This document shows positions 35,573-46,632 of a DNA stretch of 64,000 bases, piece after piece. Both the position numbers and the translations under genes were made by a program. This DNA is from Rhyzopertha dominica. Its lineage: Eukaryota > Arthropoda > Insecta > Coleoptera > Bostrichidae. Under the pieces are notes generated by a model. The model was not told where the DNA came from. It worked only from the letters and a program-made list of their open reading frames with translations, and did not search any database. How positions within the stretch are numbered: position 1 is the stretch's first letter; every line of letters begins with the position of its first letter. Location: NCBI GenBank assembly GCA_025024175.1, contig QCXZ01000042.1:9813501-9877500 (forward strand). Direction: 5' to 3'.

Positions 35573-36676
35573 CATGGGCGTACCGAAGGGGCGGTCCTGG
35601 AGCTGGGTTAGCTACTCTGTGCCCTTCCAATTTCCTATACATTTAGCCGGTTAATTATGTGTGTACACCTAAAAATTGTCATTTACAAATTTGTAAACAC
35701 AGTAAAATTTATAGGCAAGTGTATTTCACAATTTTCATCCAGAATTCATATTTGACTCTTGCAAATGACTTCCTCTAATAAGTCGTTGTCAAATCGTTTC
35801 CAAGCTTAAAAAAAAAACTAAAAATCCATCTGAACTTACATTTATGAAAGTCAATTTATTTAATATAAGTTTTAGGAATTCAGTAAAAGCATTATCAGCA
35901 CGACTTAAAACCCGGTGTGTTGTTAAAAATGCAATTAAACATATTTCAGTTTATTTAAATGAAGTTTAATTTGGTTAAAATATTATGTAGTCAGTTAATT
36001 TTTGAGAGCAATGCACTGGCGATCTAAGAAGGTTGGCTTGACGCATAATGCTGAGGCATTTGTCATTCTGAGTTTTAATAATGTTAGTTATCCATCGAGT
36101 CTCTTTCCCTGGGGAGTAAAAATTACTACAATTGTATCTTTAGCACCTATTCATGTGAACTCCCAACTTAAATTTCTAAAGCATCTGGTGTGATAAGTTG
36201 AAACTGCCTTTGATATGTGTTAATTCTGAATCAGAAATCGTGCTTTTATTAGTAGAACTTTTAAGGTGAAATTTATGTTCCTTTGGTACGTCATATGATA
36301 TTATACTTTATGTAGATCACGGATCTTTATTCTCCCAAATAAAATCTATCAACTCATTTTCTGTTAAAACGCGAGAGCGATGCAACTGAATGCGCCTCAC
36401 CTAACTGAGTTCATCAATAACGGAATTATTAATAAAGGGGCTTTGTATGATTAGTATACATAGATAACATATAAACAGTTTGGGTCTTTATTTCACAGAA
36501 GATGTTTTAAGTCGCCTTGCAGAAAATCCACGAAGATTATTCATGAAATAAATACTTCATTAATTACTTAAGTACCTATATCTTGTAAACATTTATTATT
36601 TCTATTTAATGTGAATTATATTCTACAGGACGTTCCTGCTTTGCCCCTCTCTAGACCAAAAGCTGGGTACGCCCTG
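35573..36676. mobile_element. Probable non-autonomous hAT-like insertion in the gypsy remnant
   Basis: A 1.1-kb block separates the protease-RT linker from the RT fragment. Its ends are inverted: CATGGGCGTACC at 35573 and, on the opposite strand, CAGGGCGTACCC ending at 36676. Such CAGGGCGTA-type tips are common in hAT elements. The flanking eight bases (TCATATTC-like and TCGTATAA) match only partly, so the target duplication is decayed or the limits are off by a base or two. The short ORF at 36002-36193 is not a transposase. Confidence 0.5.
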
Positions 36677-36751
36677 TCGTATAACCACTCATTGCATGAT
36701 CACCTAAACTAAAAGTTCAGTAGCTAAGAAAGTAAGAATGTCATTAAAAAA

Positions 36752-36990
36752 ATGGATAAATCAAGAGACTGGCTTAACCCGTTAGCGATAGTTGAAAAGA
36801 AAAATAAAGATTTACACTGCCTTGATCCAAAAAGTTAAAAGAGTGCATTAAACGTGAATATTTTGATATACCTACCTACGAAAAAATTGCTTGTAACTTA
36901 AGTAATCAAGAATATCTTACATTTCTGGACATCAAAGATGGTTACTTTCAAATTGAACTTAATGACGAAAGTGCTGCCCTCAAAGTTGCG
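36752..36990 (+). pseudogene. Ty3/gypsy reverse transcriptase N-terminal fragment
   Basis: The plus strand reads DWLNPLAIVEKKNKDLHCLD, loses the frame after DPK, then continues LKECIKREYFDIPTYEKIA and LTFLDIKDGYFQIELNDES. These are the fingers region and motif A (LDIKDGY, with the first catalytic Asp) of a Ty3/gypsy reverse transcriptase. The match ends at about 36990, before the YxDD box. The frame break and abrupt end show a dead fragment. Confidence 0.8.
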
Positions 36991-36999
36991 TGCATAGTA

Positions 37000-37270
37000 T
37001 ACGCGTGCGCTCACGGTGTTCGTGGGCGTAAAGCTCAAGTCAGTACGGGTCGAATAAATGGTGCGGTAACCATGATAACGAAATATAGCAACTGTATTGG
37101 CAGTGTTATTGGCCTAGACATCTTATTTTTCTTAGAAAGACAAGAGGCAAAAGGCTTGCGCTTGATTGTCTACGGTTGCAAAGAAAAATAAGAAAATACA
37201 TTCAATATGCGACGTAGTTGTATAATACATGATCTTTGGGAGGGAGATCCCTAGGACCTAGATCGCTGCT
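37000..37270. other. No gene recognised
   Basis: Sequence after the truncated reverse transcriptase; no continuation of pol is visible. Confidence 0.45.
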
Positions 37271-37279
37271 TCAAGAGCC

Positions 37280-37870
37280 GCTACTCCTCCTTATCCTGCA
37301 ACAACCGACTTCTCACCAACAGAATCCTCCGGTCTCTTATACAAATGGTTTTTCTCAATCATTTCGCGATTAGTTGCGGAAAATATATATCTTGTCCCGA
37401 ATTAAAATTCCCGCCATAATCCCGCGCAATCCTGCGTTCCGGGCTCCGTGACAGGTTTTTGTATTTCCAGCGGCACGGCCGATAAATTCGTTATTCCTGG
37501 ATCGCTCCAGCACATTAAAACCTTTTTCGGTTAATGCCCCTTTTACGGATTGCCCCGCCCGGACGTGGATGCAGAAAAACAATGGAATTATGCAGGGATA
37601 TAAATGCAATCGGATTACCTGCGAAAAGTCTACATTTCATGGGAAGAGCGGCTCAATTGTCGGATGAGGGCACTTAAAAATGGCGGTGCACTCGTTAGAT
37701 GCAAAATGAACGGGCTCGATGCTTTTAGGGGCAATCCAGCGGGGCTCTGTTGGAGATTGAAATGGGTTTTGCTGGCTAATAAAACAGACATACTGGAGTG
37801 GCGTCGGCAGAATGGCTGGTCTCAAGTAAACATTCCTTTCTTTCCTCGTTTCCGTGTGTTTTTTAACTTG
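37280..37870. other. GC-elevated island, open frames on both strands
   Basis: The longest GC-richer island. A 113-codon plus-strand frame (37604-37945) and a 106-codon minus-strand frame (37637-37957) cover the same bases, and neither has a known domain. This mirrored openness argues for composition and not coding. Confidence 0.3.
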
Positions 37871-37959
37871 AGGTCCATATCCGGCACATCTGTGGACTAC
37901 ACCCTTTTGGTCATATTTTGGTACCATCATACCTATATGAAATAGGCATAAACTCAACC

Positions 37960-40900
37960 TTTCATAATGGGGGACAGTGATATAGCTTACTTATTGAGGT
38001 TATTATTATTATTTATTCAAATAAATAAGTGTATACATACACGATAATTGTGTAATTTATAATGTAACAACATAGTTTTAGGAATAATTTGTTTATATAG
38101 GATGTACATACAAGAGTTAACTAAGGTAAAACTATTTGTTAACAATAAAGTGTAGACATTTAGGGGCCTTCATCCCTGATAATTGTACATTTGTAGATAA
38201 GGTGCACTGTATTGTGATTTGTTTGTTTCAACGACACTAACAGAAAGTGCCCTAGTGGTACAATTTAGTATAACCTACCTCTTAATTTGATAAAACTTCG
38301 ATAAGGCAAGAAGCACACTATACAGCGTGATTTTGAAAGTGATGTTTTTATTTAAACCGCAGCGTCTCAACAACATATGAATCGATACTATAAGTCATCT
38401 CTTTAATGAATAAAATCCCCAAAATCTTGACCCCATTCGCCGTCACTGACCACACTTGATCGTTTATCGGATACAGCTGAACAATAATCTAGTGCACTGA
38501 CCTATCTCAACCTATTAGCACCTGTAAATAAAAAAGGTTTCTTTTAAATGACTGATAGGCGACTGGATGTTTTTCATTCATTTTCGCGTACAAGCTATCG
38601 TGAAAACAAAAACAAAAGAAATCTGCCACTTTTCTTAAAGTGTTAGGAAGTATTATGGATAATAAAGAATTAAAATTGGAATTAACAACTCAAAGTAGCA
38701 ACCGTGGAATGAGTCTAAAAAATCGTTACTTCGGCACCCAAGTAGTATATACTTTTGATTCATCAAAGTGTGTGTTTTGTGCTAGAAAGCGTACAGACTA
38801 GTATTTAGAGTTTTGAAAAAATAGAGAAACGTAGCTAACTTGCCTTAAAAGTTGTCTAGTACTTTTCACTAGTATTATTGATGTAAAAAGATTTTTGTTA
38901 TAATTGAACATTGTTCTGTTTCTCCGCAATAATATTATATATTCCTTGAACTTAATTTATTTTTATTGCTCGTGATTATTACTTAAATGTAAGGGTATGA
39001 ATTTTTGGCAATCACATAATTGTAGAGAATTTACTCTTAAATAACGGAAAGCGTTATAAATTAAAATTTATTGGATTTTGATTTTATGGCTTTGCTGTTT
39101 AGTACTAATAAATCTTATCTTAAAATTACTTTCTTTCCCATCATTATGTAAAATAAAATTTTCTATACCTGAAAAGAGGAATTCGAGCCATGTACTCATA
39201 GCTTTTTAACTAGATGTACTTATTTTTCCCCCAAACATTTNACNTTGNTAAAACTATTTATGCTTTTCTTTTTCACGATATTTTTTTAACCTTTATATAA
39301 GCGAGCTTTAGTCAACTGAATCTGCCAGATGTTCTCCCTACTGATGGTAATGCTGCTGTCAAAGCTATTTACAGCTTTTTTGAGCTGTTGATATTTACTT
39401 AATATCCTTGTTCATATTTATCAGATATATTTGTGTTTGTAGCTAAATTAACAAAGGTTTTTTTTGTTTTCTTCAGCCATTCCCCAGAGTGTGGTACATT
39501 TGCTTTCTTATAAATGATTTTCTGGATGTAGTTTTCAACGAGCTTTTGAGCATGTTTTTTGTATTTGCAAAATATTTGATAATACATTTAGAGGTGGTAT
39601 TATCGCTAGGAAGGAAATCATTTTATATATTTTCTCTTTTATTATTACAATTTTCGCTTATATTCTCATAAACATACTATTTCCGGAAATTTTCTTAAGT
39701 GTGTTTTAACAATTTCGTATTAGGTAATTGCCATGTAAATAAAGAATTTTAAATTCGGGCGTCATTACTTACTACTTAATGCTTTCAAAAGGTCAACTTT
39801 TAATATTCTTCTGTCGTACGTACAACTTTTCGGTCGATATGTCGATTATTATTACCTATCAACTTCAAGATTCAGCGAAAATTCGAATTTTACCTAAAAT
39901 TGTAGTTATATTATAACAGTATGAATGTACATAGTAATTAATAAAGTACCATATCTATTTGCGTATTTATATTATTGTAGTTACAACGTAGTTACTTCGC
40001 GTTCGTCGTTTTATATACCAACAAATTTAAAATTACTTAAAATGCATGTCTATGCTGTGCTGTCTACACCTCAACCAACTGCAGATAGTACTATTTCGCT
40101 GTCATTACAGCTCAACAGTGCAGTTTAGGTCTAGTGTAGACAACACGGTATACAACTGGTTTTGCTTATATACCAAAGCAATGGCAGCTAGGTGGCTTTG
40201 TCATCATGTCAGTGTAATGCTGACAGATGGCATTGCCATCCTAAATTCTTACTTTAAAGCTACTTATTTGAAATTGCACTCTCAGTTCGATATACTTCTC
40301 GTACCACCTATAAGTTTCCGTCAGTCTCTCTCGTGGCATAGTTACTTTAGACAGAATACAATAAATAGTGAATAAAAATCTTATAAAAGATATCAATAAT
40401 ATTTACTTGACGGTTCCAGCGCGTAATATCGAGACACATTTTCCATAACTTCTGTTAAATATCACCAGCCTCTGTTCTGTTCCGTCTACATTATTCAACT
40501 GTAGGGGTTAATTAAACTAATTTACGTCCGCTGCGTACAGACGTTAATTCTGACATTGCGAATTGTAATCCGATAGGAGCGAAATCAGTTTTTTTATTTA
40601 TCCCCTAATTTGCGTTAGTGTGCGACTGAAGCCCTTTTGCACTATTTCGAGCGTTTGCTTTATTAGGTGTTGATGTTAGGTGATTTCGCTAGATAAGCCT
40701 TTGCTTTAAACAATGTAATGTTTGCTGATCTGTCTAATTATTGTAGACCTAGTGTCTTCACGATAACATGCATCAATAAAATATGGAAGAACATGCCACA
40801 AGCTCTCAACAGCCATCAAAACTTTCCCATCACGTCGATTAGAGAAAACAACAGGGACATCAAAATGTCAACGGGGAAACCGATGTAGCAATCGAAAACA

Positions 40901-42330
40901 TCTTTAGTATATCGAAAAGAGTTTTTCCGACGACCGCCGCATTAGGACTTTGGTGGACAAACAGCAGCGATAACTCAAGGAAGATGGCGTCGGTAACTGT
41001 AGAATGTGGATGTCAGAAAACAAAACGATAAACAAACAGTGGGGGCAGAAATATTACGAACGAAATTTAAAGGTAGCTAAGTTAAGTCTAAGTTCTACAC
41101 ACGAAAGATTTCCGAAAACCTCTTACCCTTCAAATAATAGTGTGGCGGTGCTAAATTTAGTGCATATAGAGAGCCAACCGAAAGTCAGTTTTCTCAGATT
41201 TTTTAATGTTTTTAACAATTGCGAAAAGAGAAAAACACCTTAATTGATAAGCAAGTAGACAAAATATGTAGTACCCTTTTTTCCGTTAATAGTAAGCTGT
41301 CAAAATTATCCCATTTTGGTCCCAGAAAGCTCTTAGCTTATATCTAAAAGTTTAATCTCTCTTGTTGGATATATGGAATATGTACAATTTAGATTTGCTT
41401 CTGCTACTTAAGGTAATATATGTAACGCCTTCTACGATGCGATTTTCATTTGGAGTTATGTGAACCAGTGATTTTAAATATCCTGTTCGATCAAATCTAG
41501 AGGATTGTGATTAGGTGACATTAGGGCCATCCACAAAGAGATTGCTATACTATACAACGGTCTGGAAAAACTTTATTTAAAAACTGCGGCACTATTACTT
41601 CAAAATGTGTGGAAGCGCCGTTATATGTTCATGGATAATATGCGCTTTCTAACTCTAAGAGCTGAGCTACATGTTCCAAATGAGCTGGAAGATCATTTTC
41701 TAGAAATTGAAGTTATATCCTACTGTCTAATCATTGAAGAAGGAAAATTCATCCTAATATGTAGGTAATCGTTAATAACCCCTAACCAAATGGTGACTGA
41801 AAAGGTTTGTTGGAATCGGGTTTCAACCGAGGCATATGAATTTTGATGCATTTTGTAAAAAATTGGTTGTGCCGTGGCTTCACTGGAACAATAATAACAG
41901 CAAAATTAAATTGGTCGAGTATAATTGGGACGTTTTGCATTTTTTAAGCCATTGACAATACTGCAGATGAAGGTAGCGAAGCTTGAACACGCTGAATATG
42001 ACATAAAACGATTTTGTAACTAACATTTGCTTATCGATCAGTTTTTCTGGTTTAATTTTATATATCTTGCAGTTTTAGGTAACTCAATAATAATATTCCT
42101 TGATTTAGCAGTTCTAGTGCCTTGCAAACGAAGATGCAGTTCAGTAAACGTTTCAGAACATATTTAATGGTTATGAGGATAAGAGTAGGCATATCTAGCC
42201 CCTAATAAGGCATTACTATTCGCTAATCCATAAAAAATACATATTAGCCATTTGAGCATTAGTAAAAAAAGGTTAAAGCTGAACACAAGTGAAAAAACAA
42301 TAAACAAGGGTTTTTTCATTATAGATTGAT
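37960..42330. other. No gene recognised, AT-rich
   Basis: It has short (TTA)n-rich tracts near 38000 and many short frames without motifs (for example 39399-39587, 40046-40375, 41004-41243). The part at 40780-41250 is less AT-rich and may hold decayed coding sequence that I cannot classify. Confidence 0.45.
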
Positions 42331-42339
42331 TGAACCCCT

Positions 42340-42591
42340 TGACATCAGGTGGAGTTTACCGTATACCAAATAAATGCGGACAAGTAAACATAGGAACCAC
42401 GAAAATGAGCGCCAACATCAACAGGGCACAACATTAAGTTCGAGGAAGGTTAAATGCTTAATACTACCAAGCCCTACTGCAAGCACCTGCTTCTAGAAGC
42501 CATCGAAATACACAAACAAGGTATTAACTTCAACTGGAAAGAACGCCCCCACGGAAAGATACCTAACCAAGACAAAGCAACGTACCAGTGA
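42340..42591 (+). pseudogene. Penelope-like GIY-YIG endonuclease, decayed
   Basis: The plus strand starts GGVYRIPNKCGQVNIGTTK, a GIY-YIG motif with YIG changed to NIG. After a stop and frame changes comes CKHLLLEAIEIHKQGINFNW and a Lys-rich end stopping at 42589-42591, matching the conserved C-terminal helix (REAIEIxKxxxNFNR) of PLE nucleases. The xAEH segment between them appears deleted. Two hammerhead-like motifs follow within 180 bp, so this is the 3' end of one PLE copy. Confidence 0.75.
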
Positions 42592-42675
42592 TATTATAAA
42601 TACGGGATAACAAGTAACCACCCAGTAGTTACTGTGTTCACCGCGACATCTAATTCCACAACCACGAGCTCGCCA

Positions 42676-42717
42676 CTGAAGATGCTTTCCACACTAGTAG
42701 GCGAAACTTCTGAAGTA
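42676..42717 (+). ncRNA. Hammerhead-ribozyme-like motif, first of two
   Basis: Plus strand: intact box CTGAAGA, one extra T, stem II GCTT / AGGC (one G-U pair), then GAA, a longer stem III ACTTC / GAAGT around a single T, and A at the cleavage position. It is 85 bp after the PLE nuclease stop. Stem I is poor. Confidence 0.5.
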
Positions 42718-42737
42718 GGAAGGTGAAGAAGAGGACA

Positions 42738-42766
42738 TCGATGACGAGCATTTAGCTCGGAAGCTT
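42738..42766 (+). ncRNA. Hammerhead-ribozyme-like motif, second of two
   Basis: Plus strand: box TCGATGA (two changes), one extra C, perfect stem II GAGC / GCTC with loop ATTTA, then GGA in place of GAA, palindrome AGCT and T at the cleavage position. It lies 20 bp after the first motif. The changed core makes activity unlikely. Confidence 0.4.
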
Positions 42767-42959
42767 GACATTATCATTCTACTCGCGAAATCTTTGAAAC
42801 GTTTCGCCCACATTTGTTTCGTCAGCAAAATATGTAGCATCAAAGATCATCAAATTCGCGCCATTCATTTATTGTGTCTGAAGGAGCGAAAAAGGCGAAC
42901 ACCCCTGTACAACCGTCAAGATTAATACCTCGCAATTTAAAAATTCCAGCGTACCAAGT

Positions 42960-43340
42960 TTCTTATGGAGTCAGTTAGTGCCACGTGACGTTAATATCGC
43001 CCGTCCGCCGCTGAAAATCCTGTCTGGCTTATATTACAAACAGATGGCATCGCGAGTTCCGACGAATGAAATAAAACGTGAATGGCGCTGAGATAAGGGT
43101 CCTCATCGATTTCTTGCCGAACAGTAAGTTACACTTTGACATATGTTCGCGTTCATTTCCCCGAACAACGTGGAAATAGGGCCGGGTGGCTCCCGATGTC
43201 GGAATATATGCTTCCGTACACAGAAACGGAGAAAGGATGACCGAGATTATTTCTCGCTGGACGTGTGTGTACCCTGCGGATGGCTGGATGTGTATTATAT
43301 AGAATGTGTTGGACCACACTGGCAGCGAAGTGAATATTCT
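42960..43340. other. GC-elevated island with overlapping ORFs
   Basis: Frames of 116 codons (43029-43379, minus) and 100 codons (43143-43445, plus) overlap almost completely without a recognisable domain. Confidence 0.25.
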
Positions 43341-43804
43341 TATCGAGAGAGATGGTATGATGAATATTACTACAACCATTTAAATTTCTGTGTGCATTTG
43401 TGGTACCTATCAGTAATTATTAGCAATGTATTTGTACCAGCGTGAAAAGCTGGTGACACATTTTCGAATTTAACTATATTAGATTAAATCAGAAACATAT
43501 ACATTCGGTACACGGACCTTTTGTAGATCTGTCAAAGAACTAGACTGCTTCCCACTCTTTTGGAAAGTTATCAACTTCCACAGAATAATAAATTAAATGG
43601 ACAATAGCAAAGTAGGCTTTAGCTTAAAATTGAATTTACTTCCAGGCATAACCTAAGATATAAATAACAGAAGAAATTTTTTTTAAAGATTCTACATATA
43701 TTTCAAATCTTTATAATAATTAAAAAACTATGATGTTTTATAGATATGCTATAAAAGTTTGGCATGCAAAAGTTCAATTGTGACAAAAATGTGTATGAGT
43801 ACTT

Positions 43805-44315
43805 TTGAAAACAACATGTTCGAGAAAGGGTTAAATTTCGATAATAACGAAAAGTGAATGTATGTTGATATCGTGGAAACCTATGATAATCATTGTCCTT
43901 AATATACCACTATTAAAAACTGGGTTGCAAAATTTAGAAGAGCAAGATTTCCACAGAAATATTGCAATTTCCTAAGAAATTGTGTTTCATAATATAGTGT
44001 ACCATGATTCCGGAACGAGAAAAGTTTTGGACCAATGGATTCCCAAATACTTGAAAGACGATCAGAATTGTCAGATTGTCACTAGCAACGCAACTTTGAC
44101 CCATTACTATGACCCAGACCCAGATACGAAAAGCAATCAGTCCGGCTGTCTACTGTCCAAAAAGTCCAGGGTTCAAAGGTCGGCATAGTCCTTGCTTCAG
44201 TTTTCTGGGACAAAGATGGGATAATTCTATTGAATTTCTTGGAACACGGTAGGAGTGTCACGAGAGCGTATTATATTGATTTGGTAATTAAACAACGTGA
44301 AAGAAACGTTGAAAA
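43805..44315 (+). pseudogene. mariner-family transposase, N-terminal two thirds, decayed
   Basis: In shifting plus-strand frames the sequence follows a mariner transposase. FEKGLNFDNNEK and TIKNWVAKFRRARF (43910-43960) correspond to the helix-turn-helix region. LDQWIPKYLKDDQN (44027-44070) is the linker that precedes the first catalytic Asp, and THYYDPDPDTKSNQS (44097-44145) is the segment just after it. ASVFWDKDGIILLNFLE and ARAYYIDL-like residues (44200-44290) follow. The catalytic first Asp region (normally TxDE) has decayed, and the sequence ends before the second and third Asp. Several shifts and stops show it is old. Confidence 0.75.
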
Positions 44316-44329
44316 AAAATACCGCAGAT

Positions 44330-44835
44330 AACTTCACGAATTAATGTGCACGACAAGACAAAATATTTAAAAATAATCACAAAATACATTCATTACTGCA
44401 GTTAGTTTTAAGAGGTAATGCTATAATAAAGCCTAGAAATAAAGTCTAAACAACTTGTCGTAATTGCATGAAATCTAATTCTTCGTAATTTAATTTAATT
44501 GAGAAATACAAGAATTTAATAAAAGTGTCCGACTTTTTTATTTATTTGGACGCTGCTGCCCAACTTACACCAGTGATGGGCGTTTACGCATTAATTATAA
44601 TTTACTACGTTACATGCGTAGAAAACCTAGATTTTAAGTGAAAAATATAAGACGAGTATATTATGGCTCAAATGCTAAAACAAAATAGAAATTACTTTGA
44701 TTCTAATTTCCCTATTTTGCTGGCTTCTCCGTGTGTCAAATTTCTTAAAATTTTATAGCTTTTATATCTAATTCGTTAAATGTATATAGCAGTCACTATA
44801 TTATGTTATGTTAAAATAGTGTTTATTCTTCTTTC
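44330..44835. other. No gene recognised
   Basis: AT-rich sequence; nothing supported. Confidence 0.5.
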
Positions 44836-44841
44836 TCTGTC

Positions 44842-44874
44842 AAGCTTTCGATTTTTATTTCAAATCGTCGTCAG
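44842..44874 (-). ncRNA. Hammerhead-ribozyme-like motif, no PLE protein nearby
   Basis: Minus strand: intact box CTGACGA, one extra C, stem II GATTT / AAATC, then GAA, palindrome AGCT (stem III) and U at the cleavage position. The stem III matches the motif at 6687 but the stem II is unrelated. Confidence 0.55.
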
Positions 44875-44879
44875 GGCTT

Positions 44880-46050
44880 CTATAAGCATTTACAATGGTA
44901 CTTAGGTATAACAACATGTAACTGAACCTTACTGAAAATGAGGTTTATAATAAGGGGACAAATAAAATATGCAAAATACGATCCATTTATGTATAATATT
45001 ATTTGGAATTTGAAGTTTTGATTTAAACAGATTAATGGCAAGTTGCAACATAGCCACCACATTTTTTATAAATTTATAACTGCACGATTTACTAAACATT
45101 TTCATTTTATTAACTTATGATTTTAATATGTCTGAGACCATAAATAGGTGTAAACATTATATTACAAACTTGCCTGTCATAGAAAGTAGTTAAGGTATAC
45201 AAACGGTTTTTTTACTCCTTTGAGACACAAAAGACAAAGCATATGTTTACGACCTCTTCCTTTCCACAACTATATCAAGTTGTATTTCTAACACGCTATC
45301 AAATTCGGTACCGCAGTTACAAGTTAATTTTTTTCCAAAAATTTTTTTATATTGCAACTAGTTGGTCATCGTTAGTTGCTTCTTTAGATCAATGTATCTA
45401 GTTTAGCAACAAGAACTGCTTGTGTACCCTGTTGATCTGTTTTTAAAGAAGTTGTGATAAAAGACATGAGTAGTTTATGAAATGTTGTTTATAGAGAAGA
45501 AAGAAAATGAAATCACAGTTTACAGTCATTAAGGAGTCCACTCGACCGATTGAGGACTTCAAAGTGCTTTTGACAACATGCTTGTCCTGTTTAGTCGGGT
45601 CTTCTGGCGCTAAGGTATGACCAAACATGTTATTGCTGTTTAGATATTTGCTTAGTTAACTCCATTACAGGGTAGTATTTCATTTGCTTAACCAGGAATA
45701 AAAATAATAAAATACAAAATAGTATTGACAACTGAGACGTTTAGCGCAGTGCTGGTAATGGACACCATAAAAAAACTAAATATTTCTATATTTCTGTTTA
45801 TCTACACAACGCTATTTTCTACAGTAGAATTTCAAAGACAACAGCATAATCTACATGACTTATTCTACACAATAACCTATTTTAAGCAAAAATGAGAAAC
45901 GTGGCTTCTAACGACAAATATATATCTAACAATATTTAATTAGTGAACAATTTAACGAAAATAGTTAAATAAAAACCCTTAAACAGGACTAGCAGGTGGT
46001 AGGAACAGAAAGGTTTATCGGTTAATCCGGCAAAGGTAGAACCCTTAGTC
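44880..46050. other. No gene recognised
   Basis: AT-rich; short minus-strand frames (44880-45062, 45443-45628) have no known motif. Confidence 0.5.
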
Positions 46051-46059
46051 TTCACAAAT

Positions 46060-46630
46060 AAACGCAAACTAGGGCCTGTTCAATGGCTTTCTCTGCAAAA
46101 AGTAACATTGAAGGCGGTACCGACGGTGGGGGATCTAGGTGTAGCCCTGGACTCCAAAACTGGTTTAAATTAATCATGTGAGCGAAATTAGTCGAAAGAC
46201 GTGTGCAACACTGTGAGTGTACAGACGTTGTTGGAGAAACAGTTGGGGATTGGGGCATTAGTTCGCGTGCTGGCTGTTGTACACAACTGTTGTGAAACCT
46301 CTTATCACATACGCCGCCGTGGTAAACTGTTTATGAAGCTCGGAGATCGACCTTTAGATTGCAGGGGTTAGGTAGCTGGAAATCGTAGGGAAGAGGACAC
46401 AGTAAGGTGGTTTCAGATTGGTTAAGACATGCTTGTACCACAAAGCCTCATCTAGTACAGGGATGAGTCCAAAACAGACACAGGCGCAGGCGCTGAAGTA
46501 TGTGGTACATCTTCGAGGGTACACCTAAGTTTGCTACTAGGAGAGTACCCTAACGTATTCCAAGCGGAAAATTACCTACCTGACATGTGCTCATGAGAAT
46601 TTCAGCATAGAGTACTCCAGATTGCATATC
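46060..46630 (+). pseudogene. Non-LTR retrotransposon RT end and RNase H, 5' part of a split copy
   Basis: The plus strand (46115-46330, shifting frames) gives LGVALDSKT, then RRCWRNSWGLG-like residues, WLYTTVVKPLITYAAVV, the thumb and connection region of R1/I-group LINE reverse transcriptases. Further on (46460-46610) DESKTDTGAGA and LLLGEYPNVFQAENY match the RNase H domain (TDGSKxxxGxG and TVFQAE, with the catalytic Glu). It stops at the TA of 46631-46632, where the DD41D element is inserted, and resumes at 49325. RNase H in these elements removes the RNA template. Many frame breaks; exact clade uncertain. Confidence 0.75.
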
Positions 46631-46632
46631 TA

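Noticed and set aside
41830..41960. Region with WLHWNNNNSK-like translation as a Tc1 catalytic fragment
   Set aside because: No DDE block or conserved spacing could be found in any frame.
42799..42823. A further minus-strand CTGACGA box followed after 13 bases by GAAACGTT
   Set aside because: The bases between the box and GAA (ACAAATGTGGGC) do not form a stem II, so it was left out of the hammerhead set.
43029..43445. Overlapping 116- and 100-codon frames as genes
   Set aside because: They are mirror frames of one GC-richer island with no recognisable protein features.
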